In this document: in pieces, positions 1 to 11,430 of the stretch
Layout of the letters: each line of letters opens with the position of its first letter
Numbering within the stretch: position 1 is the first letter of the stretch
NCBI GenBank assembly: GCA_958298945.1
Contig: OY282610.1
Location: 48,615,667 to 48,679,666 of the forward strand
Reading direction: 5' to 3'
DNA length: 64,000 bases
Source: Atherix ibis
Lineage: Eukaryota; Arthropoda; Insecta; Diptera; Athericidae
Notes under the pieces: model-generated
Databases searched by the model: none
Seen by the model: only the letters and a program-made list of their open reading frames with translations
Told to the model about the DNA's origin: nothing
Program-made: the position numbers and the translations under genes

Positions 1-3000
1 AGCAGTTTTTTTTTTAAATTTTAGTTGGAAAGTCCTTAAACAAGAAATTCAAAATTTTAATATAAGAAAGCTTTAAATCCTTTGTAATTTAGCAAAATAC
101 TCCTAACATTATGTTTACTCAAGGCAACAACATATTTAAGTTTCTTGGAGGAAAGACAGTAGTCCGTAATTCAAATTTTAATAATACAATACCTAAAATT
201 CCTCTAAACAAAAATTCTGATTATAAATTGCTTTAAACAAAAAAATTGCCCAGAAATTTCTTTGAACAGAAATATTATGATACTGACAAAGAATCCTAAA
301 TCAAAATATTGCTTACAAATTGCTTAAATCGAAAATATTGCTTTGAACAAAAATATAGCATTGCTTAAATTTTGTTGTAAACAAAAAGTTAGCTTACAAA
401 ATTTCTGTAAACAAAAATATTATTAATATTTTGTTGTTTAAGGAAATTATAAGACTTTATAAAAATTAAATTTAAAAAATTAAATTTTTTATTAAAAAAA
501 TTCTCGGAAATATATTTAATTTCTTTTTTAAATTTGCAGAAATAGAAAGAATATTTTAATTAAACCAAATATAATTAAGCATAAAATTAACTTTGAAAAA
601 AATTATCACAGAAAATCGACAAATCAGGCTAAGCTTCTCAGCAACTATCCAGAAATTCTGGACAAGGAAACTTCTCAGATTGCGAGTTGGTCATACCGCA
701 TGCACCAATAAATTTTTCGCCAAATAATATCATCCTTTATTTAATCTTTTTGAATTGGATTCCCACGATTGCAAAACTCTTAATCAAACCAGTCATTTTA
801 CAACTTCTCTAATTATTTCTATCAGGGATATTTTCAAAGGTAATTCATACGACATATAAGGTCCACAAGTAGCCACACGATCATGTTGGTACAGAAAGAG
901 GCCTCTGGTTTTTGCCTCAGAGACCTAATATACATACAAAAAATGATCTCAAAATATTATTCATAAAAAATCTAGATTATAATTTGGTATATGAGAATTG
1001 AGCAAAAATCTTCGATCAATAAAAGCTATTCAATAAATAATTTCAATAAACTTCCAAAAGTACATCGACAAATGTTTACAGCAACATGGAATGTTTCTGA
1101 GCAACATTTCGCTGCATAAAAACTTCAAATTGAATTCTTTTAAAATGATCGGATGAATTTTACTTTTTATAGATTTTTTTAAATATTTTTTTTCTATATA
1201 CTTTCTAACTATCATAAATCATAATACCATACTCACAAAATTACCGAGTAAATAATATAAATTTGTACTTTTTTACAATTCTGTTTATTTAAAAAAAATA
1301 CTGTGAAATTGTTTGATTAGAAATTATTAGAAAATTCGTAAATATATAATTTAAAAAAAAAATAAATCAATTTTTTATAAAATTGTTAATATTTTACATA
1401 TGTGTATGGAAATATTATAGAAAAATATATTATAGTATATTTCGAATTTTTACTACTGGAAAAAAGAAAAAGTATTTGAAAAAAAATTATTTAAGCAAAA
1501 CCATTTATTTTTGCTCATCTATTTTAATAAAAGATATATTTATTTTAATCATTTCGTTCAAAGTGTTTATATAAAAGAAAATATTTGTCATTCATAAATT
1601 AGTTATCTTATTAGTGAATATACTTTTAATATTATAGATAAAATAAATACTTACCAAGTTGATATGATAAAAAATGCAAAGTTTATACAGATTGATAAAT
1701 TTCATTCAATAAGAACTAATTGATATTGGAATAAAGCCTAGTTGATGCAATACTGAAAAGCTTTGGATAACTCAATTATTAAGGCTTTTATGGGTTTGGA
1801 TAAAAGTTGAAGCCCTACAATAGCTACAAAGAGAATATTACTAAACCGTGGCTAAAAATAATTGGATGCACTTAAGTGCTCATAATTAAATAGTACATTT
1901 TCAAATATTGTCATTTTCAGCGACACAACTTGCAATGTTATTTACTCTCCAAAAGCCCCCCACCCCGCCCGTCATATCGGATCTACAATATTTTATTGGC
2001 TTGTATTTATTTTTTCGCAGCCCACATTCAATAGACAGGCACAAATTCAAAACACATACATACGTACCATATCACATACATTGTCCTTTTTCCAATTTGG
2101 ACATTGTCCTTTTTTCCATCATCGATTCATTCGTTTATTTGCGAACTGGAGTTTTATTAAAAATTCCATTTTAGTCAGGATTTTAGGATTAGTTATTGAA
2201 AATTTCATCTCTGCTAATGACATTTAGCTATAAAATTTTATCGTTGCATAACAACATTCAATTTTACATATTTAATTGATTTTCATTAATACAATTTGTC
2301 CTTTTTAATAATTAATAAATACGATAGAGAATTTTATTATTCATTTATAGATATAATAAAATTTTATTTAGATTTTAACCACTTGCACTATATAAATATT
2401 ATTATTTTTTTCTTCCAATGCAAAAGAAAAAAATATTTACACATTATATATTTAGTAATATCGAAATTGGTCTATTTACAAATATCTAAACTAATATTTA
2501 CCAACAATATTAATTACGAAATTTATTATATTTTCAATTATGCACTCTTAGAGATTCTATTATATTAAAATAATTGAGTTAAAAGATTCAGTAAATTTTA
2601 TGTACATTTATTCGGATATACTATAGTAAATAAAGTTATATTATAAGAAATCATTGGATACTCACAGCCAGCTTAACCAATCGGAAAAACGTATGCTTTA
2701 TTTATTAGTAAATAAAGCATCATTTTTTTCTATTACAATATATACGAACAAATTACAAAAATGTACATTCAAATTGCAAATTTTTATATGCACTAAGAAT
2801 AATTAATAAATATTCTATTTGAATATTGCATTAGAAATTAAAAGAGAAAACCTGACAAGCAAATGCAGATTTTATTAATATGGTAACTTGTTTCACCCCA
2901 AAAATAATTTCATTAATAACCAAAACAAAAATGGAAGAAAAATGTTCACTAAAACTAAAAAAATTAAAGTAATTTTTTTTAACGCAGAAAATCTTTAAGA

Positions 3001-3022
3001 AGTTATATTATTTTTTATAATA
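1..3022. other. AT-rich non-coding stretch
   Basis: No gene or recognisable transposon coding is seen. The open frames here are short, AT-driven and without known motifs. Between about 180 and 440 there is a loose, imperfect repetition of a motif like gcttaaacaaaaatattg, which may be the remains of a simple tandem repeat. The stretch is otherwise featureless by eye. Confidence 0.6.
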
Positions 3023-3089
3023 ATTATTTGGTTTATTATCCCAAAAATTCCGCATATTACAGAATTTTTGGGATAATAAACCAAATAAT
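3023..3089. repeat. Perfect 28-bp inverted repeat (hairpin, 11-nt loop)
   Basis: Positions 3023-3050 and 3062-3089 are exact reverse complements over 28 bases, separated by the 11-base loop 3051-3061. The right arm reads gaatttttgggataataaac and onward. The perfect match in otherwise drifting AT-rich DNA suggests a recent origin or selection. It shares its inner arm with a second inverted repeat (3054-3122). It could be a small palindromic element, a cruciform-type rearrangement product or a small-RNA precursor; the sequence alone does not decide. Confidence 0.9.
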
Positions 3090-3122
3090 TTTTGGCTTAT
3101 AACCTCAAAAATTCTGTAATAT
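3054..3122. repeat. Second, overlapping 17-bp inverted repeat
   Basis: atattacagaatttttg (3054-3070) is the exact reverse complement of 3106-3122. The bases 3062-3070 also belong to the 28-bp hairpin, so the two stems cannot form at once. Together they make a two-state, three-arm arrangement of about 100 bp. Confidence 0.85.
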
Positions 3123-3699
3123 ATTTAAAAAAATTTGCGTTATTAAAAATTTTATTTGAATTTTTCCAAACTAAACTAAAATAGTTTTAGTTCTTAAAAT
3201 TTTCAGAAAGAAAAAAAATTATTTATATAAAAAAAATCAATTAGATATTTTAGTTAAATAAAATTTTCTTCAAGAACTTAGCCTTTCTTATATTTTTCTA
3301 ATTAAGAAAAAAACACAACTTTTTAGGTGATATTTTTTTTTTTTTAAATTCAAAATTTGCCTTATTATAGTGTTATATCTATTTTGATAAAATATAAATA
3401 AATATGTTATTTTTAGGATAAAATTTGTTTAAAATAATGGATTATTTAATCGATTATAAAATTTGCTCATAATCGACTGTGGTCTAGAATAACAGGATTT
3501 AGGGGCTGGGTTATCGAATAAAATTTTCTTCAGCTCGGTGGATTTGTCAATAAGGAAATTTACATTATTTAAAGCCCTAAAAACTCACAAATAACTACGT
3601 AAAAGCTATTGTATGCGTCGAGTTAGCCACTCTCGTATAAATTTTGGTTTGCTACCGTCATCTCCGATTTTTTTTTGCCCGCACTTAACATTTTATAAT
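3123..3699. other. AT-rich stretch without a gene
   Basis: No coding or repeat signal stands out. Composition becomes slightly more mixed after 3480, just ahead of the transposase scrap. Confidence 0.5.
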
Positions 3700-3850
3700 C
3701 TAAGTCATATGTGGTCTCAAGAAGATGGCATCGATTTTGTTTTATTCTTCTGTGAAAGCTTCCCAGGGCATCTAATTATACGAAGATGTGATGTCAATTG
3801 GCCACCAAGATTGTGCGATTTGACGCTCTTAAAATTTGTTTCTTTATAAA
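3700..3850 (+). pseudogene. DD41D-type Tc1/mariner transposase fragment (family C)
   Basis: The reading FPGHLIIRRCDVNWPPRLCD followed by LTLLKF matches the region just before the third catalytic Asp of this transposase group, seen elsewhere in the window as DVNWPPRSCDL. Upstream, MWSQEDG looks like a decayed WFQQDG (second catalytic Asp). The usual LDYF has become LKF, so the third Asp is lost. No terminal repeats are visible. It is a short, inactive relic; family assignment is by motif reading only. Confidence 0.6.
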
Positions 3851-4614
3851 GTTTAATCAGATAATCTTTAAATTTTGGAATTTTTAAAAACAAATATGCG
3901 AAAAAAATTCATCAAAAACTGGTTTTAAAGGATCAAGTCCTTCAAGAAATCTCGTGCCAGTCATTTTAAAACACTATATAATTATTATATTATATTTACC
4001 ATAATTCACGGACTTTTTTCAAGGGATGATGTTCGACTATCTAACTAACCAATATAATGAAAAAAATGAAAATATAATATTTGTCTTATTTAATGTTATT
4101 TTCCAAAGTCAAATTAAAAGAAATTGCAAATTTTAGTAGAAATTTCGTAAAGTCAACAAAAGAACATTTAATACATATGAGAAATTTTGTCAAAATTGTT
4201 GTTTTATTAAAAAAGGAAATCCCTTCAATTTCCTATTTTTTGTTTGTTAGAGAGAATATTTTTTTTAAAAACTACAAAATCTTAAAATATTTATTAAAAA
4301 ACTTAACAATACGTGTTTTGGGATAATTTTTAAATATTTCTAAATATATACGTATTCTGGAAAGTATATAATGTCAGAAATATAATAATATTAGTTTAAA
4401 TAATAGCTTCATTAATTATACAATAGGATTAAAGCAAATACAAATAGCGAAAAAATTTCAAAAACGTTTCCACAGCACTTCTAAAGAGAAGAAAAAATTC
4501 TTTTAGTCTATAAGAATCAGAAAAAATTCTTATTATTAAATAAGTAGTAAAACGAATTCATGGTAAATAGCTAAAAAAAATGTTTACTGAAAGTTTTAAT
4601 AAAAATAATAAGGA
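3851..4614. other. AT-rich stretch without a gene
   Basis: An 81-codon open frame at 4081-4326 has no recognisable motif, opens with a TTG codon, and has the Lys/Phe/Leu/Ile-rich composition expected by chance in such DNA. No support for a gene is seen. Confidence 0.5.
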
Positions 4615-6252
4615 TTATTTTTGGTAAAACTTTAAGTAAAAACTATTTTCTGTAAAAACTATTGGTAAAAGTTTATCGGTAAGTTTAAACCTATTTATCG
4701 GTAAAAATGATGTCGGTAAAAATTATATTCAGTAAAAAGTATTTTCAGTAAAAGTTATTTTTAGTAAAAATTATTTTTGGTAAAAATTTTTTAAGTAAAA
4801 CTATTTTTGGTTAAAATGATTTGCAGCAAAACTTTTTTTCGGAAAAACTATTTTCGGTAAAAATGATTTTCGGTAAATGTTAATGTCGGTTAAAATTATT
4901 GTTCGGTAAAAATAATTTTTGGTAAAAACTGTTTTTGGTAAAAATTATTTTCAGTAAAAATTATTTTCTGTAAAAACTATTTTTAGAAAAACTATTTTCG
5001 ATAAAAATAATTTCGGTAAAAATTATACTCAGTAAAAAGTATTTTCAGTAAAATTTATTTTCAGTAAAAATTATTTTTGGTAAAAACTTTTTTAAGTTAT
5101 TCTATTTTTGGTGAAAATGATTTGCATTAAAAATTATTTTCGGAAAAACTATTTCAGTAATCGTTAATTTCAGTAAAAAATATTTTCGGTAAAAGTTATT
5201 TTCGGTAAAAACTCTTTTCGGTTAAACTCTTTTCGGTAAAAATTATTTTCAGTAAAAATTATTTTGGGTAAAAACTATTTTCGGTAAAAACAATTTTTGC
5301 TAAAAACTGTTTTCAGTAAAACTATTTCTAGTAAGAAATTGTTTCAGTAAAAATTATTTTCAGTAAAAATTATTTTCAGTTAAAAAGTGTTTCCAGTAAA
5401 AACTATTTTTGGTAAAAACTATTTTCGGTAAAGACTGTTTTCAGTAAAAACTATTTTCGGTAAAAACTATTGTCGATAAAAACAATTTTCGGTAAAAACT
5501 GTTTTAAATAAAAACCATTTTCGGTAAAATTTGTTTTAGTAAAAATTGTTTTCATCAAAAATTATTTTCGTTGAGAAATATTTTCGGTAAAAACTAATTT
5601 CGGTAAAAACTATTTTCGGTAAAAAATATTTTTGATAAAAACTGTTTTAATTAAAACTATTTCTGGTAAAGATTTGTTTTAGTAGAAATTATTTTCAGTA
5701 AAAATTATTTTCAGTTAAAAAGTGTTTTCAGTAAAAACTATTATCGGTAAGAGCTATTTTCGGTAAAGACTATTTTCAGTAAAAACTATTTTCGGTAAAA
5801 ACTTTTGTCGATAAAAACAATTTTCGGTAAAAACTGTTTTAAATAAAAACCATTTTCGGTAAAATTTGTTTTAGTAAAAATTGTTTTCATCAAAAATTAT
5901 TTTCGTTAAAAAATATTTTCGGTAAAAACTATTTTCGCTAAAAACTATTTTCGGTAAAAAATATTTTTGATAAAAACTATTTTAATTAAAAACCATTTTC
6001 GGTAAAATTTGTTTTAGTAAAAATTCTTTTCATCAAAAATTATTTTCGTTAAAAAATATTTTCGGTTAAAAACTATTTTCGGTAAAAACTATTGTCGGTA
6101 AAAACAATTTTCGGTAAAAATGATTTTCGGTAAAAATTATTTTCAGAAAAAAATAATTTCAGTAAATATTATTTTCGGTATATATTATTTTCGGTAAAAA
6201 CTGTTTTCAGTAGAAACTATTTTCGGTAAAAACTATTTCAAATAAAAATTGT
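4615..6252. repeat. Minisatellite, ~16-bp unit with higher-order repeats
   Basis: About 1.6 kb is built from roughly 100 diverged copies of a 16-base unit close to ggtaaaaactattttc, with the fourth and later bases varying (gg/ag/at before taaaaa; act/att/aat; ttc/tgt). Longer blocks are themselves repeated. The block at about 5443-5587 recurs at about 5780-5930, an offset of 335 bases near gataaaaacaattttcgg (5475 and 5810). A block around 4700-4830 recurs about 300 bases later (cagtaaaaagtattttcagt at 4730 and 5030). This points to segmental duplication by unequal exchange on top of unit-by-unit expansion. No open frame runs through it. A lone similar unit appears near 11590. Confidence 0.95.
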
Positions 6253-7499
6253 TTTTCCTTTCATTCCTTTTTTAATGTTTTTCCATCCAAATTCATTTTC
6301 CATTTATGTTACATACAGCAAATAGCTTAGAAATTGGCTAAAGTGCTGAAATTCTAAAAAAAATCATTTAAAATTTAATCTCATAACAATCATCAAAACT
6401 ATCATGTAGATATGTAAGTATGATACCGAAGAATGATAGATATATCCAAATAACGGACAGCCCACGTGTGACACACTAGAGATTATAAAATCAATACCAA
6501 TTAAATTCAAAATTATTTACAATAACCATAATCCAAAAATCAATAATGTTTTGTATTTCAATTCTACGACTACTTAAGTTTTTACATGATAAAAGCTTTT
6601 GAGAAAAAAATTATTAAATCAACCAGAAATAATATTCCAAAAAAATAATGGGCAAATGAAAGACTTTTTATAAATATTTTTTTGAAGAATAGAAGAAAAA
6701 CAATGATCCATGACTTCATATAAAACGATTTCTGAAAAACGCTAACACAAACAATTTATTCCATCCAATTATTGATAACCAATTTCTTTAACTTTAAAAT
6801 ATATAATCACCTAAAAAGCAACCAAAAGAAACAATATTAAATATCAACTACAAAAATGCCTGTCATCTACATCCTTACTACAATATAATATAAAAGCATG
6901 GATATCTTATTTAAATGTTTATTTAATTGTATAAATTTTAAAAAAATATTAACAAATCTTAACCTTATATTTTGTATAAACATGTGAAAAAATAGTACAA
7001 ACTTAACCACATTTCCACTTGTTGATGAGATCTGTTATCCTGTCTATGATACGTCTTTTGTGCGCAGGCTCAGTACTATTATTAATACACAAAACAATAA
7101 GAAAATTTACACTTTTTCTTTAAAAACAAATTATGGTATACAAAAACCCCTTTTAGAGTTTATTTTTTTATATCAATAATTTTGAGCAGAAAAATATGCG
7201 TTTTCACAATTTCACCAAACTTTAAAAAACATCAAATAAGAAAAATATTTTCCATTGCACTCACAAAAAAAAAACTATTTTCTTACTAATCACATTAAAA
7301 TTTCTTATTATTTTTTTTATTATTTCAATTGAATTAAAATTCTGGTTTTTCTTTTTTTTTAAAATATGGTATAATTTTCAATATTACGATTTGAACAATT
7401 TTGAGAATAGAGAAAAGTGAATATTTTTCCGACCATCTCAGGCAGAAGGTGAATTGTTGAAAGCTGAAAATTCTATGCCCAGATTTTCAGTTAACTAAC
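6253..7499. other. AT-rich stretch without a gene
   Basis: Poly-A/T runs and short AT-rich open frames only. No transposon motif recognised. Confidence 0.5.
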
Positions 7500-8520
7500 T
7501 TCAGATTCAGCCGATTAGGCATACGCCTTGGTGGTCGGCTGATGAATCTGGTCAGAGGAGATGATAACGACCAGAACAGAAATACGTCGACGACATTCGG
7601 AAGAGGTGGGCCGGATTCAGTTCATATGGGAAGGTCCACGTACGATGGTGCGATGTCCAGTTCAATGTCCATGTCAGACCGTATGTGTACGCCGTACGCA
7701 CACGGACGGACACGCACGACCGCACGCAAGCCGCTCATATGCCGCACGCATTTCCCTTACGAGAAAGAACGCACACAATCACAGTACGCTGTCTCCTTCT
7801 TACGTTGATGGTAGGTTTTCTGTTATTTACGTAGAACGATTAGGGACACAGGGTATGTACAATAAGAAATGGCAAAAACCATGTTGCCAATTACGTGTGA
7901 GTATCGGTCATTCACATATGCTCGGAGAAGCCAGCAGCGCGTATTATGCGTGCTTGATGGGAGCGTACGAGGCCAGCCAGTATACAGGATTGACGATTGC
8001 CAGATCCTAAGGGCTTTACTGTCAACGGAACGGACTGACCAGAGTGAGAGCGGCTGTTGAAGGGTGCAACAACCCTTCGGGATCTTGTCTGTGAATCTCG
8101 ACTGACCAGGACTCCATTCGACTCAGCTACACTTACAAGAACATTGAATTGGCCAACTTATTCGTCAGCCCTTCCACCTTCCTTTCTACTCCGTTTTACC
8201 TTCGCCAAGCCGCATACAATTTCTGAGGTGAACGTTCAGCATTAAATGATTTACGATGTATGGTCAACAAATGGTAATTTTTGGATATTTTCGTTTACCG
8301 TGCTGTCCATTTACACTGTTGCCTCTCCCCTTCGATATCTAGTCCTACCTTGCTATGTTCAGCTTTCTCCAAAGTCCGACAATGTCCAGTTTAACCTCGT
8401 TCGGTTCAGTCTAAACTCCTGTTCTGTCCGTCTGTCAGTTTGTTTACTTTCGGCCGTGTATCAATTGGTTCTGTTGATTCTGACTACACGTGTACCTTAG
8501 GAGCGGCACATCAATACGAC
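7500..8520 (+). other. GC-richer island with overlapping open frames
   Basis: Base composition changes sharply, with many CG and CAC/ACG words (e.g. cggacggacacgcacgaccg near 7700). Several open frames overlap: 7542-7808 (88 codons), 7561-8010 (149 codons, ATG start, Arg/His/Ser-rich), 7869-8060, 8057-8245 and 8246-8500. None matches a family I recognise, and being open in two frames at once is expected of stop-poor GC-rich DNA. It may be a regulatory region, an untranslated exon or conserved non-coding DNA of a neighbouring gene. A real coding exon at 7561-8010 is possible but unsupported. Confidence 0.4.
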
Positions 8521-9892
8521 TACCGATCGCACTTCCATTCTAACAATTTTTAACGCCGCACGTCCTTATTATCTTTTTTTATTAATACCATTCCCCATAT
8601 ACTTACATCCTTTTTGTGTACACGAATGTTCATGTATATTGATAATCTTCCTGACCATTTGTTGAGTTCTAGGATTTTCTAGGTCAAGCAACGTCCTTTA
8701 GCACTAACATATGCGTACACGTACGTTCATTCAAAAATACAATTCCTGCTCGTGTACAGAAGCAAAAAAAAAAAAACAAATGGTATAAAATCCGCCAATT
8801 GTAGTGTCCAGTCCTACTTTATAATAACGCAAAATTTGATTTGAAAATCAAATTTAACTGAATGCCGCATGACTGATTATTGTAAATAGACTCTATGGCA
8901 TAAAAAGGGGTGGAAATTTGTTTTTAAGAAAACTGGATTTGAAAACTGGTTATGTCCAGTATGGGGGATTAAATATTTTATCCTTTCTCAAGGGAGATTT
9001 TGTCATTTTCAACTAGGGAGAAAAACGAATGGTCAGTCGCATCGACCTTGCGTACTCTCTTTTAAGGTAATAGTAAAAATTCCTTCTTCATTTTATGAAA
9101 CTCAATCTTAGATTATCAACTATTTTGGAAAATTAGTTTTTTGTAGTGTAATTGAGAATGTTCAAAAATACCATATTTATTTACAGGACTGGTTTCGAAA
9201 ACTTACAATTAATTAAAAAAAAATCCATAAAATTCTTTTCGTAAATAAATTTTTTTTCTGTATTTTTTTAATGTGGCAAGTAGTTTAGAGTTTAAATATA
9301 AAACAATTTTGGAAAATAGTTAATTTTTCTTAAACGCAATTTAAGTTTTAACTAAAAATAGTATTAGAAGATCATGATTTTTTTTGTTGTTGATTGGATT
9401 CGTTTCGATATTTAAGAATTCAAACTGTTCTTTGAGCTTACGATGTCTAATGACCAACAAATTTGGTTTCTGAAAGGTATTATTTGAAAATAAGGTGAAT
9501 TTGATAATCACTGAAATTGTAATATCTTCGGTAAGCGTAAAATATTAGCTTTGTCAGAAACGTGACAAACTTTAGAAAACAATTCGTGTAATGGGCTTGT
9601 TTTTGGGTTATTTTCCTAGCAATTACAACCTCCACCATCGTTGCTTTTTTATTTCACTCGTCAAACAGAAAATCCTGACAGTAATGTGAGGTCTTAAACT
9701 TAGATATTTGAATAGTCGAAATATTGGGTCTTAAATAAAAACATTTTAGTTCGATACAGAAAATAATGAATTTTTAGCATTTATATAGGTTATCATACCT
9801 GAAATAAATTAAGTTGGCATTATTTTAAAATTTGCTTTTTTTTCTTCTAACGATGTAACGTTAACAATAGTCAGACAGTAAAAGTAATGAGA
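8521..9892. other. AT-rich stretch without a gene
   Basis: Includes an A-run near 8766-8777. No coding or transposon motif was recognised. Confidence 0.5.
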
Positions 9893-9974
9893 CTAATTTT
9901 CTTTTAAATGAATTTTATTTTATTTTTATACATCAATGATAGCCCCTTCAAAGTAGTTCGCTTGGACAACTATA

Positions 9975-10747
9975 CGAGGTCTCTTCAAAAAGTAACGCGA
10001 ATTTTGAATTTTCGCGGATTACGTATATTCGATTTTCGATTTTTTTGTGCCATTTTGAATGTTCAGTTAATTTTTGACAGCTGCTTTGCTTGCACATGTT
10101 TTGGTTCGTCTTCGATTTTTGCCCATTCCAAAAAATTAATCAAAGAATCTGTATCAAATTTTGTGTGAAAAACAAAATTAATTGCGCGGACGCATTCCGA
10201 ATGTTGACTGTGGCATATGTTGAAGCTACCTTGGACCGAAGCAACGTTTATCGGTGGTACCGGATGCCCGAATATGTCAACAACAAACGTTTGCAGGAGT
10301 GTGGTGCATCATGAGTTCTTGCCACAGGGTAGAACGGTCAATGAGGAATATTACCTGTTAGTTATGCGCAAGTTGCGGTAAGCAATCTGCCAGAAACGCC
10401 CGGATTTGTGCAAGAACAAAAGTTGGCTTTTGCGCCATGATAGCACCCCTGATCACGCATCGTTGCTTGTGCGCGATTTTTTGGCCAAAAATAACATACT
10501 AATAATGCCAGGTCTGGCCCCTGTGACATTTTCTTATTCCCGAAACTGAAGAGCCCTATGAAAGGACGACGCTACGCTACGATTGAGGAGATAAAGACGG
10601 CATCGAAGGAGGAGCTGTACAAGATCACAAAAAATAATTTTTTGAAGTGCTTCGAGGGGGGATTAATTTGAAAATAGATATTCTTGATAAAAATAAATAA
10701 TTTTAGAAAAAAACACAAAATTCGCGATACTTTTTGAACAGACCTCG
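9975..10747 (+). mobile_element. Mariner family B, copy B1 (internally deleted)
   Basis: A 773-bp element flanked by TA (9973-9974 and 10748-10749). It starts CGAGGTCTCTTCAAAAAGTA, and its right end is the inverse of CGAGGTCTGTTCAAAAAGTA. TA target sites and ~28-bp inverted ends are typical of mariner. Compared with copies B2-B4 it keeps the full 5' leader and the 3' end but has lost the middle of the transposase. It sits inside the older family-D mariner. Confidence 0.9.
10096..10700 (+). pseudogene. Family B mariner transposase, internally deleted
   Basis: The frame opens at ATG 10096 and gives an N-terminal mariner helix-turn-helix: KNKINCADAFRMLTVAYVEA, then TLDRSNVYRWY. After YRM the sequence jumps to the region just before the second catalytic Asp (EFLPQGRTVNEEYYL), so the rest of the DNA-binding domain and the first Asp (GDESW in copy B2) are missing. 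The second Asp motif is decayed (HDSTPDHASLLVRDFLAKNN), and a small deletion removes most of the PPYSLDLALCD stretch with the third Asp. The tail ends KIDILDKNK and a TAA at 10698. It cannot encode a working enzyme. Confidence 0.8.
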
Positions 10748-10943
10748 TACGATACATCACTTTTCATAGGCTTTCTGTAAGCTCTTCGTAGTGCACTTCG
10801 GTTAAACTTCTTTGGATGTAAGCGTCAATACCAAGATGACATTCTTTTAAATGTTTTTTATTTTATTTTGGGGAACAAAACATAAGTCCCGCAAACTTAG
10901 ATCAATCGAATAGGTTGCTCAGGAACCACAGATATCCTTTTTT

Positions 10944-11040
10944 CCTACAAATACTCATTGATTTCATTATCTACATAGAATCCTTTTGCTGAGCCTACAA
11001 ATACTCATTGATTAAATGCAAATAATCCTTTTGCTGAGCC
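10944..11040. repeat. ~50-bp tandem duplication
   Basis: cctacaaatactcattgatt occurs at 10944-10963 and 10994-11013, and aatccttttgctgagcc at 10979-10995 and 11024-11040. A ~50-bp segment has been duplicated in tandem within the dead family-D mariner. Confidence 0.85.
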
Positions 11041-11430
11041 TTTTCAGAACTTTTTTATAATAGCTTTGCTTGATAGTTTGTCCTAGGGTCACAAGAACCC
11101 CCTCTCATTTTACATTTTCATCATTTTTAAATGTTAATGACCATCTTGAGTGAGGTTTGTGTTCCACTATTTCTTGGCCCTTCAAAAATTATTTTTTGCC
11201 ACGGAAAAACTTTCGCTCTTGATAACGAATATTCCCCATAAACTTTTTGCAAATATTCTAAAGTCAAACTCGTTTTTGGCTATTCCTTATATTGTAACGT
11301 ATAACTTCATCACTAAGGACACGCTATAGGATCGCGTAATTACTTGACGAGGTAGAAACTTGTACTGCACGTCAAAAAAACTTGAACCACCAAAATGGCC
11401 TCAGTAACATTAATTTTCCGCCACACTTTG

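Larger units (their letters stand above)
9893..11430 (-). pseudogene. Old mariner transposase (family D), interrupted by a younger mariner
   Basis: Read on the minus strand, the pieces follow the order of a mariner transposase. About 11270-11150 gives EYLQKVYGEYSLSRAKVF, like a mariner helix-turn-helix. About 10930-10870 gives YSIDLSLRDLCF, matching YSPDLSPCDFF around the third catalytic Asp. Then come HLKECHLGIDAYIQRSLTEV and, at 9960-9900, NYFEGAIIDV followed by a stop, the usual mariner C-terminus. The C-terminal part is split by element B1 (9975-10747) at a TA; removing B1 restores the colinear order. Many stops and frameshifts, and the tandem duplication at 10944-11040, show it is long dead. 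Terminal repeats were not identified and the ends are approximate. Related fragments lie at 31965-32390 and 45120-45550. Confidence 0.65.
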
